From assembly GCA_029948255.1 (NCBI GenBank), contig JALIZF010001433.1:124001-188000 (forward strand): a stretch of 64,000 nucleotides of DNA. The letters are read 5' to 3'. The position numbers were made by a program, and so were the translations under genes. The notes under the pieces were generated by a model, which ran no database searches, was not told the DNA's origin, and was given only the letters and a program-made list of their open reading frames with translations. Shown here piece by piece: positions 57,901 to 64,000 of this stretch. This DNA is from Telmatactis stephensoni (taxonomy: Eukaryota; Cnidaria; Anthozoa; Actiniaria; Isophelliidae). Numbering within the stretch: the first letter of the stretch is position 1; each line of letters opens with the position of its first letter.

Positions 57901-60900
57901 TGGAATCTATGGAACTGTCTGACCTTTCATGTGCCAAAAGTCAACTCGTTTCCTTCGCAACCAAAACAGCCTATTATTATACCTGTTAAAATCTTAGTCC
58001 TTCAACTTGATACGTGCGGCGATCACAAAACCTTTTAAGGAATTAAGTTTCATATACCATACAGGAATGTTGTGTGTATACATTATAATCCCTAGGAGTA
58101 TTCAAAAAGATATCTGCAAGTTCTATTTACCTTCTAGCCTATTCACTCAAATATCTAAAAAATCCCATTTGCCTTCTCACTCAACATTCAAAAAATATAA
58201 ATCATCTTTATATTTTACCGTCGATAAGCTCAGTAGAGTTTATAGATCATATTAATATTACTGTCTGGAGTTTATGTTATTAAGTGCCAGCAGCTGTGGT
58301 TTGAATAAAGTAGTTTTGAGGAATATTTTTCTGTCATGTCAATGATTCCGATGTGAACAAAATAAATGAACATTTTGCACTTCCAATAGCGGTTTTTATT
58401 CAACTTTAGGGTTTTTTTCATGGTCGCCAATGAATAATCGATTTTCACCGCCTATATCGTTGTTGGCGTGACTTACCTGTAACGCAATCAGTATTGTCAC
58501 GGCTACGACTTCAGAAATCACTTATATAATAGAGATGATTTAAAATGAACACATTCACAATGTTTCACTCAACGTTGCTGTTTTCTGTTTCAGCTACGTT
58601 GTGGAAACTACTGAGGTGCAAAGTACCCCACAGGTAAGTGCAGACATACATTCAGTTAATAGTTATTTATTTGTAACATACATAATACTACCAAATGGGT
58701 TTGAGGGGGCATGCATACCGGCTTTATATTTGTCTTTATATACTAGTAAATGGTTCATTCATGAAGTAAATCATATTTTCAATTGTCACTCCCCTAAAGG
58801 GACTTTTCAGTGACATTTTTTTATAAGTTACCACTGTGAGACCACATGCGTTGTTCTCCAAACAGTAACTCTATTAACCTATAAAACCTAGTTTTCTTGA
58901 GCAAATGAAACAAGTGGAAGCAACATATGCAGACTCAGCAATGCACTGCTTATTGTCTTCTCTAAAAAAAGGCAACACTGCATGTATGTTGCTTCTGCTC
59001 GTCACTCGTGAAAACGAGGCCTAATAGCTCAAGGTATAGGGAAATGATATGATAAAAACAATTTCTTTGGCTGGCCCCATTTGACAGATGCAACTTATAC
59101 ATCTTTGACACCTGTTGGTCTTGCAAGTCAGTCTCCTAAGTTATGAACACTATTCTAAATTATGAACACTATTCTAAATTATGAACACTATTGGGAAACA
59201 GGCCATACATATAAATGTACAGAAAGGTTATTTCCATTCTAATTTCTAGTATACTGGGGTAATGTCTTTGAGAAAAAATAACAATCATGATAATAGAACT
59301 AAATGGAGCTTAATATTTTGAATTTTTCTAGCTTGTTTAACACTTGACAGTAATTTATTACAATTAATAGTAACATTTGGACCAGCAAAACTCTCTCCCA
59401 TAACACTTAATGTAACCTTAAACCTTAAACCATTAAGGAGTCCTCTTGTAACTCAATCTTGATTTAAGGGTACTTATATTTACTTAAGCTTTGGATATAA
59501 TGAGCCTGATAGCTGTTATGAAACCTTGCTTAGTAGTATTTGGTTACTTACCTGGGTTTGTCACCACAACTTCTGACATCTGCTTTGGTTTTTAGCCTTT
59601 GTGGGATGAAAGTGAAGATCAAACCACTCACAAAGATGATGATGATGATGATGATGACAAAAGGGAAAGGAAAACCTCGTGTTGATGTTGATACATTAAG
59701 CCGTTTGACAGAAGAAGAAGCCCGATGGGAAAGAGCTGGGCATTTCCAACCTGGGAAAATCAATACTTCGATTTTTGAGGGTACGTTCATCTGATTGTAG
59801 TTGAAGTGGGTGAAGAAAGAGTGAACTTCACCCCACCATAATTTTATCTTTCTCTCTCTTCAACTAAGCCTTTTATCTCATTATGGAATTGGTGATCTTG
59901 CTATATTTAACTTACTGTACTTCAGTACTTGTGTTTTGTGGTTTGAATGAAATTATCTGAACACATCATGATCAATGCCAACAACATGCACACGTATTTC
60001 ATTTCGACCAAAAATACATGTCACTTCTCTTACCAATCAAGTTGTCTAATCTAATCTCATCGTCTAATCTTCACTTCTATAAATGCGTTTTGTTTTTGCA
60101 GCTAAAACGAAAGGCGACCAGACTGAAAGACAGGGATCCCAGAAATTCAAAAAGAGTGAGACAAGCAAGTACGATCAGATAAAGAAAATCCAGCGTACTG
60201 ATTCTAAAAAGGAACTTTTGGTACCCAAGAAAGTTGCACTACGAGCATCCGAGGAGGATAACTCTGATTTAATGGAACAGGTACGTCGAGAAATGGTTTT
60301 CGTGTTCCTTATACTAATAGGATTTCAACATTAAGCCGCACCTACACGAGCTTTGACAAGTTTTCATTGGCATCTTATCACAACTATATAAGTTTCCTTT
60401 GACAAGTCTCCTTACTTGCTCGTGTAAATGGATTACAAGTTTTCCTTGTCGCGTTGTCTTTGTAAAGAAAAACCATTGCTTGTGTAGACGAGTTTTCACA
60501 AGTTTTCCTCGAAAAGATAACTCGTTTCCGAAATTTACTCTCAAGGCGAGATATGCTTGTCAAGTTTTCCTTGTTGCCTACCTACACGAGCAAATCCTTG
60601 CCTTGACAGGTTTTCTTCGACAAGGACAAATTGGCACGCCAGCTTTTAAACAAGGAAAAGTGGCAATTTGTCCTTGTTGAAAAGATGCGACTTTAATCAA
60701 TGTCATATACTACCAGTATTTCATCAATAATAATTGTTGCATTTTCTTGTAGGATGAAGATGACCGTCCAGAAGTTGGTAAAATTGACAAATCCAGTTTG
60801 TTTTACGAAACCATGTCAACTGAGGAGCGACAAAGACGTGAAAGAGAAGAAAGAAATCGCCGTGAAATGGAAGAAATTCAAAGAGAAAGAGAAGAGGAGC

Positions 60901-63900
60901 GACGAAGACGAGAGAAGCAAGAACGTGAAGCTGTGACCACCGTAAACGAATTCGAAGACGACGAATTTGATGTTAAAGTGAAGGCCAAAAATATCCGCCA
61001 AATTGATATTTCCAAATTCGGAGAATTCCAAAAGACTCCTGAGCCAGTCCAAGAGCGAAGACCAGCTCCAAAAACATCAACAAAACGCTATAGCAATGAA
61101 ATTATTGAAACCCAGCAGATCGAGAGAGTTGAATCTGGTCCACCAGAAGAGGACATATTTGAACTGAAGGTAAGACAGAAAGTGGTAGGCAAGCTCAGCA
61201 TTGAATCGAGTCCGTTTCAAGAGCGTGATAGCCATCCACGTAAAGATCAGCCGGTTTGTACCAAAACTGAAGAAATTGTAATTAAGGAGATGCCACTGGA
61301 ACAGTCAGCTCCTTCAATGAAGTTTGAAAACGAGGAGAATAATATTAGAGCTAGAAGCGTCAGAAAACTAGATATAAATCGCTTACCATTTTCATCAGAT
61401 GAGAAAGGTCAACGTCTAAAGGATGACTTTAAGTCATTCCAAATGACCGATGTTGACAAAGCCCCTGTAAGTGATGAAAGAAAGAAAAAACGTGAACGGG
61501 AAATGAGGGAATGGGAAGAAGACCTTAAACGTGAGCGTAAATTAATTGAACATGCAAAAGAAGCCCAGGATAAGGTTTTCCAAGGTGACTTGGAGGGTGG
61601 TGGCCATGATATTGTTATTAACGATAATCAACTTAGAAACACCAGAAAACTGGATATGAAATTATTTTCTAAGTTCGAACAGGAAAAACGAGAACCACAA
61701 GCCCAGGTACGCAAGTCTAGTGTAAAGAAAGATGAAAGAATGTACAGTCAAGAAGTACAACCCCAGACTTCTGTACGCAAGTCTAGCGTAAAGCAAGAAG
61801 ATAAAAGAATGTACAGTGAAGACGTTGTGACAACAACTATAAAACAAGTGGAGTCTGTTCCAGCTGAAATATCACCTGAAGAAGAATACGAATTAAAGCG
61901 TCGAAGCGTTGGAAAATTAAACACAGATTGGATGTCACAAATCCAAGAGCAAGAAAGAAGGGATGCTGAACAACGACGAAAAGAAGCAGAATTACAGAAA
62001 AGAAAGAAAGAACAGGAAGAACTCGAAAAGTTACGGAAGGAAGAAGGGAAACGTAGGCAACCAGATGAAGATGATGAGGTATTTGATGTTGGTGACAAAC
62101 CTCAAAATGTTAAAAAACTGGATAGCAATGTGATGTCGCCATTTCAGAAGAGCGGGAAAAGCCCCGACAGTTCATTAGGAAGAAAGAAAAGCAAAGATGA
62201 CATTAGACAAGAACGAAAGCTTGCACGCAAAGAAAGTCGCAGCAAAATGAAACCAGATGAAGTTTTGTACGTGGAGGAGGCGACAGAAATCCACCAAAGT
62301 CCCGAGACCTTTGAACCTTCTCAGAAGAATGTTGGAAAACTAGATGAGGCAAGATACCGCCAAATGTTTAGCGATGATCTAAGTGAAAAAGAAAGACGAA
62401 AAAAGCAGTTAGAAGAAGAGCGAGTAAGACGCGAATTAGAAGAAATGGAAAGACAAAGAGAAGAAGAAGAAAGAAGATTCCAATTGGATTCACAAAAAGA
62501 GTTGTCAAATGCACCAGTGACGGATAAACCACAGAACGTACACAAACTCGATTTCTCGCAGTTCTCTCATTTCCAACAGAAGAATACCGACGAGGTTTCC
62601 ATTAAACAATCTGTCAAGACGTATCCAAGTAAACCTATAGAAAAGGAGAAAGAAAATATGCCCGAGAAAGAAACTATACAGATTTCACAAGTCCAAGAGG
62701 TACACTCTGTTCCTTACTATGACGATGAAATTATCATTGAAGAGAAACCAAAGAAAACAAGCGTTGGTGCTCTTGATTTTAATCAAATCAGCAAATCGTT
62801 CTCTAGTGAGTCTGAAGAAAAACAAAGGCGTTTAGAGCAACTTAAACGAGAAAGAATTCAACGAGAGAATGAAGAAAGAGAGCTTCTCTTACAGGAACAA
62901 CAACGACTTCGTGATTTGTCACCACCGAGAGAATCCGAGGACTACGTAGTCAAGACAACAACTGTTGAAGATGTAGAATCTGCACCCATAGACCTTGAAG
63001 ACAATGAAATAGCAGTCGAGCAAAGTCCTAAGAAAAAGCGTCCGTCGACTAGACGTGGACAAATATATGAAGTCCTTCAATGAAGAGGCAGAAGAGAAAA
63101 GGAGGCGACTACAAGAGATGGAAAGAGAGAGAATACGAAGAGAGAAAGAAGAGCAAGAAATACTTTTGCTTGAACAGCAGCGTAAACGTGACCTGTCGCC
63201 TCCTCGGAAATCTGAGGATATCGTTGTCAAGGAAACAAGTGTCCAGGAAGTCCACTCAGCGCCAATGTACTTTGATGAGGACGAAAAATCACGTGAGCCT
63301 AGTCCAAAGAAAAGTGTTGGTCAGTTAGACATTGAAAAGTTTAGAAAATCCTTCAGTGACGAAGCGGAGGAAAAGAGAAGACGACTTATTGAAATGGAGA
63401 AGGACAGAATAAAGAGAGAAAACGAAGAGAGAGAAATACTCCTGCGAGAGCAGCAACGCCAGCGTGATTTGTCTCCTCCGACCTCAACAGAGGATGTTGT
63501 CAAGACAACGACAACACAGGAAGTACAATCGGTACCAGATTACGAAGAACAAAGTCGTAAGAAAAGTATTCCAGGTCAACTTGATGTCCAGAGGTATATG
63601 AAATCTTTCAGCGATGAAGCAGAGGATAAAAGAAGGCGACTACGTGAAATGGAAAAAGAAAGGATACGAAGAGAGCAAGAAGAGAGGGAAATCCTTTTGT
63701 TGGAACAACAGCGAAATATTGCAACATCGTCCCATGACCAAGATTACGTTGTCCAGGAAACGACTGTCCATGATGTAGAGTCGACCCCGACTGACTTTGA
63801 TGTCGATGTAAAACCCCGAAAGAGGTTTGATGATACTTCATCTATATCCACAAATAAACGGCTATACAATGGTAGAGAGTCCACTTTAGAAAGAGAAAGA

Positions 63901-64000
63901 GAACAGCAGTATTCAGTTGAAGAAAAGAGGAAAACTCCTGGTCTGTTAAACCTTGACAACATCATGCAAGTCGTTTCTCAACGAAGAAGACATGAAACGA
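49698..64000 (+). CDS. Giant charged repeat/scaffold protein gene (3' end beyond window)
   Basis: Exons are 49698-51920, 54549-54923, 57108-57439, 58594-58633, 59596-59780, 60102-60280 and 60753 to beyond 64000, all with GT-AG borders and consistent phases once six single-base frame breaks are allowed for. With exon 45717-46014 the visible part exceeds 2,200 codons. It consists of Glu/Arg/Lys coiled coils, Pro/Ser spacers and acidic signature pieces (D-D-I-T-F-T-V-K, D-I-V-F-T-V-K, N-I-V-F-E-T-K), then at least 14 V-G-x-L-D modules in the last exon. Neither signal peptide nor membrane span is seen, so it is probably cytoplasmic; a cytoskeletal linker or scaffold is the natural guess. I do not recognise an orthologue. 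Frame breaks sit at about 50574, 50649, 51379, 51494, 59671 and 63033. Confidence 0.8.
54549..54923 (+). CDS. Coiled-coil exon with M-M-W-E-S-F motif
   Basis: Acceptor TTTTCCTAG (or the CAG 12 bp later, same frame), donor GTAAGT. Encodes E-F-E-A-P-V-I-A-S-R-Y, a basic/acidic helix (R-R-K-R-Q-M-E-I-E-E-K), a Ser/Thr/Pro spacer and L-L-M-M-W-E-S-F-A-D-G-E. Phase 0 at both ends. Confidence 0.82.
57108..57439 (+). CDS. Exon with first W-E-R-A-G-x-F-Q-P-G motif
   Basis: Acceptor TTTTTACAG, donor AAG|GTACAC. Encodes an acidic stretch, then L-K-W-E-R-A-G-Q-F-Q-P-G-R-L, then N-I-V-F-E-T-K-K-T-W-K, ending two bases into a Ser codon completed by the next exon. The W-E-R-A-G motif recurs in the 59596 exon. 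Confidence 0.85.
58594..58633 (+). CDS. 40-bp mini-exon
   Basis: TTTCAG|...|GTAAGT. With the two bases carried over it encodes S-Y-V-V-E-T-T-E-V-Q-S-T-P-Q, the same T-T-x-V-x-x-x-S-x-P type of piece that later separates the V-G-x-L-D modules. The phase is exactly right, which supports a real micro-exon. Confidence 0.8.
59596..59780 (+). CDS. Exon with second W-E-R-A-G-x-F-Q-P-G motif
   Basis: Acceptor TTTTTAG, donor GAGG|GTACGT. Starts P-L-W-D-E-S-E-D-Q, then an Asp run encoded by a GAT microsatellite, then a +1 frame break in the purine-rich stretch near 59671 (AAAA). It resumes with D-T-L-S-R-L-T-E-E-E and A-R-W-E-R-A-G-H-F-Q-P-G-K-I. The Asp run is probably length-variable. Confidence 0.75.
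60102..60280 (+). CDS. Basic exon of the repeat gene
   Basis: TTTTTGCAG|...|GTACGT. The first two bases complete an Ala codon. Lys/Ser/Thr-rich (K-T-K-G-D-Q-T-E-R-Q, K-K-S-E-T-S-K-Y-D-Q-I-K-K), ending D-L-M-E-Q. Confidence 0.82.
60333..60700. mobile_element. MITE-like element with repeated GACAAGTTTTCC
   Basis: Starts ATTAAGCCGCACCTACACGA and ends GATGCGACTTTAAT (inverse of ATTAAAGTCGCATC). Inside, ACAAGTTTTCCT and its complement recur at least six times with CTACACGAG/CTCGTGTA blocks. Intronic, non-coding. Its end resembles that of the 16.2 kb element. Confidence 0.65.
60753..64000 (+). CDS. V-G-x-L-D repeat exon, at least 14 modules, open at window end
   Basis: Acceptor TTTTCTTGTAG; more than 3.2 kb of coding with one +1 break at 63033 (AAAAA, where S-V-R-R-L-D should follow P-K-K). 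Modules sit at about 60774, 60990, 61188, 61357, 61640, 61906, 62107, 62328, 62537, 62762, 63036, 63313, 63570 and 63937. The typical order is K-x-V-G-x-L-D-x-x-x-F, then S-D-E-A-E-E-K-R-R-R-L, a helix ending L-L-E-Q-Q-R-x-R-D-L-S-P-P, then V-V-K-T-T-T-V-x-E-V-x-S-A-P and an acidic piece. Spacing is 55-90 residues; modules in the 3' third are the most alike, suggesting recent duplication there. Confidence 0.87.
61708..61825 (+). repeat. Tandem duplication inside the repeat exon
   Basis: GTACGCAAGTCTAG(T/C)GTAAAG and AGAATGTACAGT occur twice about 66 bp apart, encoding V-R-K-S-S-V-K and R-M-Y-S twice. It is in frame, so it lengthens the protein without breaking it; R-K-S-S could be a kinase site. 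Confidence 0.85.

Overview
The window is AT-rich eukaryotic DNA with GT-AG introns, many simple repeats and many short foldback elements. It most likely comes from a cnidarian, probably an anthozoan. The hints are a compact secreted fibrinogen-like gene ending in W-x-L-Y-V-R, a retroelement relic of a type I associate with coral and sea-anemone genomes, and a high load of small inverted-repeat elements. This placement is inference; no ribosomal or mitochondrial marker is present.

Layout. 0.8-2.7 kb (+): a small three-exon gene for a secreted fibrinogen-related protein. 3.8-5.1 kb (-): a decayed reverse-transcriptase element. 5.1-10.7 kb: mostly foldback repeats and a large tetranucleotide array. 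10.8-25.3 kb (-): a multi-exon gene with two N-terminal EH domains, a 2.47 kb exon rich in charged coiled coil, and a charged tail; its 5' start and 3' end were not located. 26.2-28.6 kb: three different inverted-repeat elements, two with visible target-site duplications. 29.6-32.35 kb (+): a complete two-exon NOC4L (ribosome biogenesis) gene. 32.4-37.6 kb: repeats and foldbacks. 37.65-38.12 kb (+): an intronless orphan gene with an N-myristoylation signal. 38.1-45.7 kb: nothing convincing. 45.7-64.0 kb (+, running off the end): a very large gene. A short first exon with two Cys pairs can be joined in phase to a series of Glu/Arg/Lys-rich exons, and the last exon carries at least 14 copies of a degenerate 'V-G-x-L-D' module.

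How the genes relate. The EH-domain protein suggests endocytic or membrane-scaffold work, because EH domains bind NPF peptides. The 3' gene looks like a cytoskeletal or scaffold repeat protein without a counterpart I recognise. NOC4L is ordinary housekeeping. I see no functional operon-like grouping.

Most interesting. (1) The repeat protein at 45.7-64 kb, whose V-G-x-L-D / T-T-x-V-x-x-V-x-S-x-P / coiled-coil module looks undescribed to me. (2) Six frame breaks in that gene, all in the same direction (+1), each removable by taking one base out of a short homopolymer; extra bases in the assembly are likelier than biology. (3) A dense, diverse set of small inverted-repeat elements, some with clear TIRs and TSDs (9-bp Mutator-like at 27.3 kb; TTAA-flanked at 28.1 kb).
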